This document shows positions 1-7,813 of a stretch of 20,256 nt of DNA, in pieces. The DNA comes from CAZFLM01 sp964519955 (GTDB taxonomy: Bacteria; Armatimonadota; Chthonomonadetes; Chthonomonadales; CAJBBX01): assembly GCA_964519955.1 (NCBI GenBank), contig CAZFLM010000100.1, forward strand, positions 1 through 20,256, given 5' to 3'. The stretch's first letter is position 1. Every line of letters begins with the position of its first letter. The notes below the pieces were generated by a model. That model was given only the letters and a program-made list of their open reading frames with translations, was not told the origin of the DNA and searched no databases. The translations under genes and the position numbers were made by a program.

Positions 1-3000
1 CGGGTACTGAGCCGGCGTGAACGCCTCCGCGGTCCGGCTGCTGAGCCACTGAGCGGTTGGGAGGCGCACCAACCTGAATGGCCCGGCCTCTGTCGCGAAG
101 TCGCTGGCGGTGATCTTGGCGCGGACGACGATGGGTCCGTCGGGGTTCTCCTGGCCGTCGACGCTCCCGCTCACGTAGCTGCTCCCCTTGATGGTCTCGG
201 TGGCGAACTCGCGCAGGAACTCGTCCAGCTTGTCCTTGGGCATCTCCTTCATGATGCTGCGGATCGCCCAGCCCCAGGTGCCGGTGGCCCTCAGCGTCAG
301 CTCGCCAGCGAGACCGCCGTCCTCCTTGATGTCGCCGGACAGCGCGACTGAGAGCACGGACTGCTCGACCGGTCCGGCGGGTACGGGCATGAGGTCCTTC
401 GTCTCGGGCGAGATGATCAGCGCGGGCACCCCGGCCAGGACACACGGGAACTGGCCGTAGGCGAGCTGATCGGCGGTACCGTCGATCCACATCGGACCGG
501 AGTCGAGATAGGCTCGCGCAACGGCGTGGGTGAACCTCGGCGAGGGCAGGTAGCCCGTCGTGCCGCTGCTGGCTCGATCCGACAGGAGCACCATCTCCGC
601 CTTGATGCCGGCGCACGAGAGCATGGCGACGATGAGCGCCGCCTTGTCCTTGCAGTCCGCATACTGGTCGCGCAGGACCGCCTTGCCCTCCTCCGGTACG
701 TAGGCGCTCATGCGGAACGGCGTCGTCTGGTAGCGGATGGCGCGCACGAACGAGACGATGGCGCGGACCTTGTCATCCTGCGTCTTGGCGTCGCGGGTCA
801 GCTCCACAGCCTTGGCTCGGACGCGGTCATCCGGCACGCAGCGTGGCCCGGACAGCGCCGTGTACCAGCGCACGATCTCGGGCCAGTCCTCCACGCTCGA
901 TACGTCGACCCAGCTTCCCTGGTCGAGCCGCGACGGGGCGAGTTCTTGCTCGGCGCATGCAGGCACGTCGGTCGCCTGCCACTCGGCGATGCGCCATCCG
1001 TTCTGCTCGGACACCTTCGGCTTGGGCACAGCCCGGTGCTCCGCGGTCTTGAAGGTGAGGTCCTTCGGAGTGATGAGGACAAAACGGGACTGCTTCACCG
1101 GGCCCAGACGATGGTCGAAGTGCCACTCCGTCCAGAAGCGGCTGCCCAGAGCGCCGCTGTTGCGGTCCTCCACACGGTAGACGAGGTCGAGCACATCGCC
1201 CGCGCCCACGGATGGCAGGCCGATGCCCCCGCCGCCGTAGCCGCGCGACAGGTCCTGCACCTTACCGTCGGCCTTCGTCAGCTTGGCCACCTCCACGCAC
1301 ACACGCGACTGCCCGGACGAGCCCGGCACCGCGTAGGACTGGTTCGCCTCGGCGGCGGAGGCATCGTTGAACTTGACGATCTCGTGGAAGCGCGTCAGCG
1401 TCGCCGCATCCGGGTAAACGACAGTCCGCGCCTCGTCCAGATACACGGTCACCGACGATGCCGCGCCCTTGTCCTTCAGCGCCTGGGCCACGATCGGCTG
1501 GCCCTGGACGCCCGGCACAAGGTCCATCACGGGCTTCTCGCCCGAGAGCAGGCGGATCTTGTCGCGAAGCTGGACGCTCCCCGGATCGAGCGCGATGGCG
1601 GATCGGTAGAGTTCCATCGCCTCGGCCTTCTTGCCCAGTTCACGCACGGCATCGCCGAGCTTCGTGCAGACCTCCGCGTCCTGCGGGCGCTGCTTCCGCG
1701 CGTAGCCCCACTCCTGCGCCGCGTGAACCTGGTCGTGCTTCTGCTGGTACAGCTCGGCCAGGGCCTGGTGGTACTCGGGCTTGGCCAGCACGCCCTGAAG
1801 GAGCGCCTGGTACGCCTTCATGGCCTCGGCCACCCTGCCCTTGCTCTGCAGCGCCTCCGCCATCGCCTCGCGCAGGTCCGCATTGTCCGGGTAGAGCTTC
1901 GCCGCTGCCGCCAGGGCGGCGTCCGCGTCCGGCGCGCGCTCCAGCATCCGCAGCCAGCCGTACAGCCGCTGCTGCATGTCCGGTCCAGGCGCCAGCTTGA
2001 CGGCCGCTCGCGCGGTGCGCAGCGAGTCGGCCGCGAGATCGGCGGACTGCTGGGCATACGCCAGATCCCAACGCAGCTCCGCGCTCCTGGGGAACCGGCC
2101 CACGAGGGCCTTGAGCTTGGCCACATGCTCCGGCCCCTCCAGCGCGTCGGGGCGGTCGGTGAGCTGGTCCTTCTCGGCCAACGCTAGGTAGCGATCCACC
2201 TTCACTGCCTGCGCACGCGCGGCCTTCGCCTCGTCCATCTGCTGGTCGACGGTGAGCACACGACTCAGGAGCCAGTGCAGGTAGCCATTGTCCGGGTAGC
2301 GCTTGAGCGCGGCTCGCAGCGTCGCGGTTGCGCCCTCCAGGTCGCCCGCTTCCAGTTGGTAGCCGCCGATGCGGATCTCACGCTCCAGCGTCTCGGGCTG
2401 GGAGCGCAGCAGCGTCACGAGGGCGCCGTCGCAGTTCGGCGTGTCTGCGGTCTGGCACCGCGCCGCGGAGACCTTGGCCGGATCGGCCTTCAGGCCGGCA
2501 AGCGCGGCACCGTTCGCGCCGATGAAGCGGAGCCGGAAGCGCGGCGCTGAGCCGTCCGAGGCGAGCTTGACGACGACGTTGTTCCACCCCGCCGCCAGAG
2601 TGGTGGGGACGAGGAAGCTGTCGGTGCGCTTGTCGACCTCGGTCTCGATCGTGTACTTGTGGACCAGAATCTGCTTGCCGCCGACGAACACCTTGGCGGA
2701 CGTGACACTATCGAGGCTGAGCGTACAGCGCTGCTCGGCGTCGCTGTAGACCGCCGTCGCGGCATAGAAGACGCCTGGCTTGTGATCGCAGAGGCTCTGC
2801 TCGATCTCGCAGATGCCGTTGCGGCCCATGACGACCTGCGGGTACCAGTGGATCGGGCGGTCGTCGCGGCCCTTGTGTACGGACTTCTCCGCCAGGTCCG
2901 CCTCCACCGTGAACGGATGGTCGAGGCCGAACTTCGACGGGTTATCGAAGGGGCCGATGACGCGCCACGCCCGGACGTACCCCAGCTTCCGCCAGATGGC

Positions 3001-3462
3001 GTCGGCCTCGGCGCGGGCGCCCTTGCGCTCGGCGGACTGCGCCAGCACGAGCTGCGCGTTGGCGCGAAGCGAGGGACGCGCGCCGGGCGTGGCGACGACG
3101 GCACGGGCCACGTCGTCCAGCAGCGCGAACTGGCCGGCCTGATCGGCTGCGTCGCGCAGGATGGGCCAGTATGCCTCCCCCTGCCACCCAGCGGCTCCGG
3201 TGCGAACGACGCGAGCCAGGCACTGGGCCACGCCCGCCAGATCGTCCTCCTTGCGCAGCAGAATGGCCATGCCGCGCAGCGCGGAGCTATCGTCGGGCCT
3301 GGCCTTGAGGACTGCCTGGAACGCCCGACGCGCCCCCTCATGGTCGTTCGCCTCAAACCGCTCCCATCCGTCCGCGGCCCGCGCGGCGACCGAGAGCGCA
3401 GTGAGGACGCACGACACGATCAGAACGGCGGCAACTCGCCGGGCAACCAGGCATCTCGGCAT
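1..3462 (-). CDS. Exported TPR / DUF3857 / transglutaminase-like protein (C-terminus beyond the window)
   Basis: An uninterrupted frame of 1154 codons starts at ATG 3462 behind GGAGG (five bases away) and is still open at base 1, so the C-terminus is missing. Residues 1-29 form a Sec signal peptide (basic start, hydrophobic core, ARA before the cut). Residues about 30-160 look like helical TPR repeats, about 170-330 like a beta-sandwich typical of carbohydrate-binding folds, and about 390-640 like further TPR repeats. Residues about 660-800 resemble DUF3857. A transglutaminase-like core follows with a complete triad: Cys937 (in YADCKDKAAL), His979 (FTHAV) and Asp994 (WIDGT). In known proteins of this DUF3857-transglutaminase type the enzyme acts outside the cytoplasm; its substrate is usually unknown. 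The downstream part probably carries the DUF3858-like end. The gene lies 97 bp behind the Tat oxidoreductase gene and could be co-transcribed with it. Confidence 0.85.
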   Translation of the reverse strand, partial: MPRCLVARRVAAVLIVSCVLTALSVAARAADGWERFEANDHEGARRAFQAVLKARPDDSSALRGMAILLRKEDDLAGVAQCLARVVRTGAAGWQGEAYWPILRDAADQAGQFALLDDVARAVVATPGARPSLRANAQLVLAQSAERKGARAEADAIWRKLGYVRAWRVIGPFDNPSKFGLDHPFTVEADLAEKSVHKGRDDRPIHWYPQVVMGRNGICEIEQSLCDHKPGVFYAATAVYSDAEQRCTLSLDSVTSAKVFVGGKQILVHKYTIETEVDKRTDSFLVPTTLAAGWNNVVVKLASDGSAPRFRLRFIGANGAALAGLKADPAKVSAARCQTADTPNCDGALVTLLRSQPETLEREIRIGGYQLEAGDLEGATATLRAALKRYPDNGYLHWLLSRVLTVDQQMDEAKAARAQAVKVDRYLALAEKDQLTDRPDALEGPEHVAKLKALVGRFPRSAELRWDLAYAQQSADLAADSLRTARAAVKLAPGPDMQQRLYGWLRMLERAPDADAALAAAAKLYPDNADLREAMAEALQSKGRVAEAMKAYQALLQGVLAKPEYHQALAELYQQKHDQVHAAQEWGYARKQRPQDAEVCTKLGDAVRELGKKAEAMELYRSAIALDPGSVQLRDKIRLLSGEKPVMDLVPGVQGQPIVAQALKDKGAASSVTVYLDEARTVVYPDAATLTRFHEIVKFNDASAAEANQSYAVPGSSGQSRVCVEVAKLTKADGKVQDLSRGYGGGGIGLPSVGAGDVLDLVYRVEDRNSGALGSRFWTEWHFDHRLGPVKQSRFVLITPKDLTFKTAEHRAVPKPKVSEQNGWRIAEWQATDVPACAEQELAPSRLDQGSWVDVSSVEDWPEIVRWYTALSGPRCVPDDRVRAKAVELTRDAKTQDDKVRAIVSFVRAIRYQTTPFRMSAYVPEEGKAVLRDQYADCKDKAALIVAMLSCAGIKAEMVLLSDRASSGTTGYLPSPRFTHAVARAYLDSGPMWIDGTADQLAYGQFPCVLAGVPALIISPETKDLMPVPAGPVEQSVLSVALSGDIKEDGGLAGELTLRATGTWGWAIRSIMKEMPKDKLDEFLREFATETIKGSSYVSGSVDGQENPDGPIVVRAKITASDFATEAGPFRLVRLPTAQWLSSRTAEAFTPAQYP

Positions 3463-3484
3463 GGGGACCTCCAATGCGATAGGG

Positions 3485-3516
3485 TCGCGGCCGCCGGCTA
3501 CATCCGGCGGCCGCGA
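3485..3516. repeat. Perfect 13-bp inverted repeat between two minus-strand genes
   Basis: Left arm TCGCGGCCGCCGG (3485-3497) and its exact reverse complement (3504-3516) flank a six-base loop. It lies between the stop of the Tat oxidoreductase (3560) and the Shine-Dalgarno of the transglutaminase gene (3468-3472). There is no T-run on either side, so it is not a canonical intrinsic terminator. It may attenuate transcription, stabilise RNA ends or be a dispersed palindrome. Confidence 0.6.
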
Positions 3517-3559
3517 AGGCTACATCCCGCGCCTCCCTCAAATGGGGAGAGAGAGGCGT

Positions 3560-4951
3560 CTAGAACTCGTTGTCGCCGGTCTGGCCGGGCCGCGGAATGG
3601 GATACCGCCCATCGGACCCCGGCATGAGCGGCGCATTGGACTGGTACGTCAGCTTGTCGAGACCGACGCCCAGCTCTGGTTCGTGGTTGAGGCACTGATC
3701 GAACGAGATGAGCTGGCCGCTGTGAGCCGCCTGCCGCCCCATCGCCGTCACGAGGCTAGCTTCGGCGCCGCGCTTGACCTCGCTGTACGGCTTGTTGTTG
3801 CGGATGGCGTCCATGAAGTCGTTCCACTCGTTCTGGTACGGGTTGCCTTCGGGGCCAGGAACGTTGGACTGCCAGACGAGCTTCGACGGGTCGGTGTTCT
3901 GTCCCTTGTAGATGGCCGACGGCATGCCGCAGTCGCCGCCGGACGAGACGATCGCGATGCCCTTGGTGCCGTGGACATAGGAGGAGTAGATGCCGTAGCA
4001 GTTCTCCATACAGCGCCCCTCGTAGAGGAACTTCGAGCCGTCGGCGTAGGTGTACTCCACGGCGTAGGTGTCGAAGTTCTGATCCACGTACGAGACACCT
4101 TCGCGGTTCGCCTTGTAGTGGCGCCCACCCAACGCCTGCGCGTTGATCGGCCAGGCGTCCTTCATCCAGCACAGATTGTCGATGCCGTGGACGTAGAAGT
4201 CGCTGTAGTTGCCGCCGCTGGCCCAGAGGAAGCTGTGGAACCGCTGGATCTGGTACAGCAGGTCGCTGATGCCCGCGGGTTTCGGCTCGGAGGCGAATGA
4301 GCCCACGAACCCGTGCACGCGGTAGCCACGCTCCAGGATGATGTCGCCGATCTCGCCGTCCTTGATGCGCTTGGACAGCTCCTGCATCGCCCGGTTGTGG
4401 CGCGACATGAGGCCGACCGCGACCTTCAGGTTCTTGCCGCCGGCCTTCTCCGCCAGCGCCAGCATGCGCTTCGCGCTGCCGCCGTCGACCGCGACGGGCT
4501 TCTCCATGAAGACGTTGAGGCCCTTCTCGATCGCGTAGGTGAAGTGCACCCACCGGAAGGCCGGCGGGGTGGCCAGGATCACCACGTCGCCGGGCTTCAG
4601 GCAGTCCATCGCCTTCTTGTACGCGTCGAACCCGATAAACTGGCGCTCCTTGGGCACGTCCATCCGGTCGCCGAGCCTGCCCTTGAGCCCGCCGTGGCTG
4701 TCGTTCAGCCGGTTCTCGAACACATCCGCCATCGCGACGAACTTGTTGGGCGCCCCCTTCGCGTTCATCGCGTCGAGCACGGCGCCGCTGCCTCGCCCGC
4801 CGCAGCCGACGATCGCTAACTGGATCGAGCTATCGCCCGCAGCGTGGACCGCCGGGATGCCGGCCATCGCCAGCGCGGAGCCGGCCGCCACGCGACCCGC
4901 GCCCGCCAGGAACTCACGCCGCGATCGCTCGCTGCCCTTGCCTTCAGCCAT
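3560..4951 (-). CDS. Tat-exported Gfo/Idh/MocA family oxidoreductase
   Basis: A 463-residue protein. I chose ATG 4951 because AGGAGG lies five bases upstream; the in-frame TTG three bases earlier would be too close. The N-terminus carries a twin-arginine signal (SRREFL at residues 10-15, then an Ala/Gly-rich hydrophobic stretch ending near VHA at 35-37), so a folded, cofactor-loaded enzyme is probably exported. A Rossmann nucleotide-binding loop follows (GCGGRG, residues 49-54), and the family's EKP signature is at 150-152. The C-terminal half has the alpha/beta sheet typical of this family, with a YVHGIDN motif. Family members use NAD(P) to oxidise or reduce sugars and polyols. Tat-bearing paralogues are abundant in Planctomycetota- and Armatimonadota-like genomes, where substrates are mostly unknown. 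The cofactor is probably tightly bound, since free NAD is scarce outside the cytoplasm. Confidence 0.9.
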   Translation of the reverse strand: MAEGKGSERSRREFLAGAGRVAAGSALAMAGIPAVHAAGDSSIQLAIVGCGGRGSGAVLDAMNAKGAPNKFVAMADVFENRLNDSHGGLKGRLGDRMDVPKERQFIGFDAYKKAMDCLKPGDVVILATPPAFRWVHFTYAIEKGLNVFMEKPVAVDGGSAKRMLALAEKAGGKNLKVAVGLMSRHNRAMQELSKRIKDGEIGDIILERGYRVHGFVGSFASEPKPAGISDLLYQIQRFHSFLWASGGNYSDFYVHGIDNLCWMKDAWPINAQALGGRHYKANREGVSYVDQNFDTYAVEYTYADGSKFLYEGRCMENCYGIYSSYVHGTKGIAIVSSGGDCGMPSAIYKGQNTDPSKLVWQSNVPGPEGNPYQNEWNDFMDAIRNNKPYSEVKRGAEASLVTAMGRQAAHSGQLISFDQCLNHEPELGVGLDKLTYQSNAPLMPGSDGRYPIPRPGQTGDNEF

Positions 4952-5105
4952 CAAAGCCTCCTAAGAACCGCCGACCGGCGATTCGGTGTGTTCGCACGCA
5001 CCGTAGCGCGACCTTCCGACCGCGACAGCATCCTGCATCAGCCCGGTCGTTGCGTGCGCTCGACCGTGGGCGGCAACTCGCCGGGCTCTAGCGGCCCGTA
5101 TGCAA

Positions 5106-5798
5106 TCAGAAAGGCAGCTCCAGAGGGTCGGAGGAGACGCCCGGAGCTTCCTCGAGAACCATCGGATCGTCGTTGGTTGGGCTGTTCACTCGCATCGTGA
5201 CCGGGTAGGCAGACATCGCCTCGGCCGGGTACGGCTCAAACAGGCGGGCCAGGCGCCCCGGGTCGCGGACGGCCGGGTCCAGCCACAGGTCGTACTCGCT
5301 CGGCGCCAGGATGACGGGCATGCGGTCGTGGACGGGCCGCATCACGTCGTTCGGCGCGGTGGTCAGCACGGCGAACGTCTGCAGCAGTCCTTCGGGGCGC
5401 TCCCAGTGCTCCCAGATGCCCGCCAGCGCGAAGGCGCCGCCCTCCTTCATGCGGAAGGCGAACGGCTGCTTCCGCGGGCCGGCTCGGCGCCACTCGAAGA
5501 AGCCGTCCGCCGGAATGAGGCAGCGGCGCGAGCGCAGGGCGTTGCGGAACGACGGCTTCTCCGCCGCCGTCTCGCAGCGCGCGTTGATCATCCGCTCGCC
5601 GATGGTGGGGTCGTTCGCCCAGCCCGGCACCAGCCCCCACTGCAGCAGCGCGGGCCGACGGCGATCGTGCTCGAACCTGCAGGCGAGCGCGACCTGCTGC
5701 GGCGCGATGTTGTACCGCGGACGCAGATTGGGCAGCTCCATCTGGAACTGCTGGGCCAGCTCGCTCGCGGGCGAGACCAGGTAGAAGCGTCCACACAC
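5106..5798 (-). CDS. yedK: SOS response-associated peptidase (SRAP/YedK-HMCES family)
   Basis: A 230-residue protein, the usual length for the family. The GTG start at 5798 gives the invariant MCGRF N-terminus; an earlier start would hide Cys2, which must be N-terminal after removal of Met. The key residues are visible: Cys2, Asn72 (INARCET), Glu102 (GFFEW) and His157 (VHDRMP). They match E. coli YedK C2/N75/E105/H160 with a constant offset of three. The family protects single-stranded DNA by forming a thiazolidine crosslink between Cys2 and abasic sites. There is no strong Shine-Dalgarno directly upstream of the GTG. The gene follows the hicB-like gene in the same direction with an 86-bp gap. 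I saw no clear LexA box. Confidence 0.93.
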   Translation of the reverse strand: MCGRFYLVSPASELAQQFQMELPNLRPRYNIAPQQVALACRFEHDRRRPALLQWGLVPGWANDPTIGERMINARCETAAEKPSFRNALRSRRCLIPADGFFEWRRAGPRKQPFAFRMKEGGAFALAGIWEHWERPEGLLQTFAVLTTAPNDVMRPVHDRMPVILAPSEYDLWLDPAVRDPGRLARLFEPYPAEAMSAYPVTMRVNSPTNDDPMVLEEAPGVSSDPLELPF

Positions 5799-5884
5799 AG
5801 CGGGTATCCCGATCCGATCATGCGCGAGGGCTGTGGTGGGATGGGCCTCCGCGCCCGTCCAGTACGGCCCTCGAACCGGCCAAC

Positions 5885-6097
5885 CTATGCGGCAACGACC
5901 ACGCGGCCGGAGTCCGACCGCGGCTCGGGGATGGGAAGACCACGCCAGCGCGCCTCCTCGACCCAGATGCCCAGCGCCTCGCGGAAGTTCACCTCGACCT
6001 CCTCGCGAGTGTCGCCAACAGCAGCACACCCAGCTATGTCTGGGCCGTAGGCAGACCAGTTGCTGCCCGCCCATTCGTAGACGACCACGTACTCCAT
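5885..6097 (-). CDS. hicB: HicB-like small protein (solitary)
   Basis: A 70-residue protein starting at ATG 6097, with a modest GGTGG upstream. The sequence fits the HicB N-terminal domain (partial RNase H-like fold): an MEYVVVYE first strand, then WSAYGPDIAGCAAVGDT, then a helix REEVEVNFREAL. HicB proteins usually neutralise HicA mRNA interferases. No HicA (about 60 residues with a GSH motif) is visible upstream or downstream. Only 25 bp separate it from the xylB stop, so it is probably in the xylB transcript. There is no C-terminal DNA-binding domain, so it is the short HicB form. Whether it acts as an antitoxin is uncertain. Confidence 0.75.
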   Translation of the reverse strand: MEYVVVYEWAGSNWSAYGPDIAGCAAVGDTREEVEVNFREALGIWVEEARWRGLPIPEPRSDSGRVVVAA

Positions 6098-6122
6098 CAG
6101 GACACCACCAGAACAGGGTGGC

Positions 6123-7652
6123 CTACCCCACGATCGAGGCGACCTCGGCAAACTGGTCCTTCAGGCGCGCGTACAGCGTGCGATACACACCGTAGTATCG
6201 GTCGTAGGCGGCGTGGTTCACCGTGCACGGGCCGGTCTGGTTGCGAACCTGGATGACCGCGCGGCAGGCGGCCTCGACGCTCGGGTAGACGCCCGTGCCG
6301 GCGCCCGCGAGCAGCGCCACGCCCAGGGCCGGGCCCTCGTCCACGTTGATTGTGACATGCGCGAGGCCCGTCACGTCCGCCTGGATCTGACGCCACAGCG
6401 AACTGCGGGCGCCTCCGCCGGAGGCGCGCACCTGGCTGATCGGCAGGCCCATCTCGCGCATGATCTCGAACGAGTCGCGCAGACCGAATGCGACTCCCTC
6501 CAGTACAGACCGCGCAAAGAAGCCGCGGTCACACCGGCGGGTGATGCCGAAGAAGACGCCGCGAGCGTTCGGATCGGGATAGGGCGCGCGCTCGCCGGTT
6601 AGGTACGGCAGGAAGACGAGGCCCTCCGCCCCCAGCGGCGCCTCGCCGGCCTCCGCGCAGATCACCTCGTACGGGTCCTTGCCGAGCGCGGTCGCTACCA
6701 CCTTCTCGGGCTGGCAGAACGCGTCGCGGTACCACTGGAGCGAGCCGCCTGCCGAGAGCATGACGCCCATCAGGTGCCACTTGCCGGGCACCGCGTGGCA
6801 GAACGTGTGCAGCCGCAGCGCCGGATCGACCGTCGGGGTGTCGCTGAAGGCGAAGACGACGCCGGAGGTGCCGACCGTCGACGAGACGATACCGGTCTCG
6901 ACGATACCATTGCCCACCGCGCCCGCCGCCTGGTCGCCGCCGCCGCCCACTACCGGCGTGCCGACCGCCAGCCCCGTCAGGCCGGACGCCTGCTCGGTGA
7001 TCTTGCCGCTGACCTCCTGCGACTCGTACGACTTCGGCATCCAGCCGCGTGGAACGCCGCAGCCGTCGAGCATCTCGTCGGCCCAGCAGCGCTTGCGGAC
7101 GTTAAAGAGCGCCGTGCCGGACGCGTCGGAGACCTCAGTCGCGAACTCGTCCGTCAGCTTCAGGCGGATGTAGTCCTTGGGGAGCAGGACCTTGCGGACC
7201 TTGGCGAAGGTCTCGGGCTCGTTATCGCGCAGCCAGACGATCTTGCCTGCGGTGAAGCCGGTCAGCACGGGGTTGGAGATGAGGTCGACGACCTTCTCCC
7301 GCCCGACGGTGTTCGTGATCCAGTCGCACTGGGCCTGGGTGCGCTGATCGTTCCAGAGGATGGCCGGGCGCAGCACGCTGTTGGCCTCGTCGAGGAACAC
7401 CGCGCCGTGCATCTGGCCGGAGAGGCCGACACCCTTCACCTCGGCCGGAGCGACGCCGGACTCGGTCAGCACCTGGCGCACCGTGGCGCACGTTGCGTCC
7501 CACCAGTCGCCGGGGTCCTGCTCGGACCAGAGCGGCCTGGGGCTGTAGAGGGGGTACTCCTTGGTCGCCCGCGCGAGGACCTTGCCGGTTTCGTCGATGA
7601 GGATGGTCTTCGTGCCGCTGGTGCCGATGTCGATGCCGATGAGGTAGGCCAT
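6123..7652 (-). CDS. xylB: Xylulokinase (FGGY family)
   Basis: A 509-residue protein, typical for xylulokinase, starting at ATG 7652 with GGAGGAG four bases upstream. It phosphorylates D-xylulose with ATP to xylulose 5-phosphate, feeding the pentose phosphate pathway. Visible motifs are IGIDIGTSGTK at the N-terminus (nucleotide-binding Asp8), SGQMHG at 78-83 and WNDQRT at 100-105 (sugar site), and GGGGDQAAGAVGNG with the catalytic base Asp240. An FGGY-type C-terminal motif (ASGGGARSSLW) follows. No xylose isomerase or transporter lies in the window, so its pentose source is not shown here. A long heptad-repeat hairpin lies 81 bp upstream. Confidence 0.95.
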   Translation of the reverse strand: MAYLIGIDIGTSGTKTILIDETGKVLARATKEYPLYSPRPLWSEQDPGDWWDATCATVRQVLTESGVAPAEVKGVGLSGQMHGAVFLDEANSVLRPAILWNDQRTQAQCDWITNTVGREKVVDLISNPVLTGFTAGKIVWLRDNEPETFAKVRKVLLPKDYIRLKLTDEFATEVSDASGTALFNVRKRCWADEMLDGCGVPRGWMPKSYESQEVSGKITEQASGLTGLAVGTPVVGGGGDQAAGAVGNGIVETGIVSSTVGTSGVVFAFSDTPTVDPALRLHTFCHAVPGKWHLMGVMLSAGGSLQWYRDAFCQPEKVVATALGKDPYEVICAEAGEAPLGAEGLVFLPYLTGERAPYPDPNARGVFFGITRRCDRGFFARSVLEGVAFGLRDSFEIMREMGLPISQVRASGGGARSSLWRQIQADVTGLAHVTINVDEGPALGVALLAGAGTGVYPSVEAACRAVIQVRNQTGPCTVNHAAYDRYYGVYRTLYARLKDQFAEVASIVG

Positions 7653-7733
7653 TGCGCTCCTCCGCTGGGTGATGGACCGATGGTGCCCTTCAGCTTCGGT
7701 GCGGGGGGCGCGGGTTCCTTCGTGGGTGGGGAT

Positions 7734-7800
7734 GGACTTGGGACTTGGGACTAGGGGCTGGGCGCCGAACGCTCAGCCCCAATCCCCAAGTCCCAAGTCC
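7734..7800. repeat. Long imperfect hairpin made of heptanucleotide repeats
   Basis: The left arm (7734-7763) consists of in-phase heptads GGACTTG, GGACTTG, GGACTAG, GGGCTGG. The right arm (7771-7800) is the near reverse complement. The outer 16 bp pair perfectly (7734-7749 with 7785-7800), then comes a four-base mismatch, then seven pairs of GGGGCTG with CAGCCCC, and a loop of about seven bases. It lies 13 bp beyond the stop of the aminotransferase gene. There is no T-run after it, so it is either an unconventional terminator or a dispersed palindromic repeat. Confidence 0.8.
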
Positions 7801-7813
7801 GAGCTGCCCGCAA

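Noticed and set aside
526..2187. Long plus-strand open frame (553 codons)
   Set aside because: It is the antisense shadow of the transglutaminase gene; its translation is Arg/Leu/His-rich and has no domain, while the minus-strand reading gives a full set of motifs.
3427..5086. Identical 18-base string GGCGGCAACTCGCCGGGC at 3427-3444 and 5069-5086
   Set aside because: One copy is inside the signal-peptide codons of the transglutaminase gene and flanks are unrelated; chance is plausible in GC-rich DNA.
5799..6074. N-terminal extension of the SRAP protein to an upstream start
   Set aside because: SRAP needs Cys as residue 2 exposed after Met removal; the extension reads through the hicB gene and is low-complexity.
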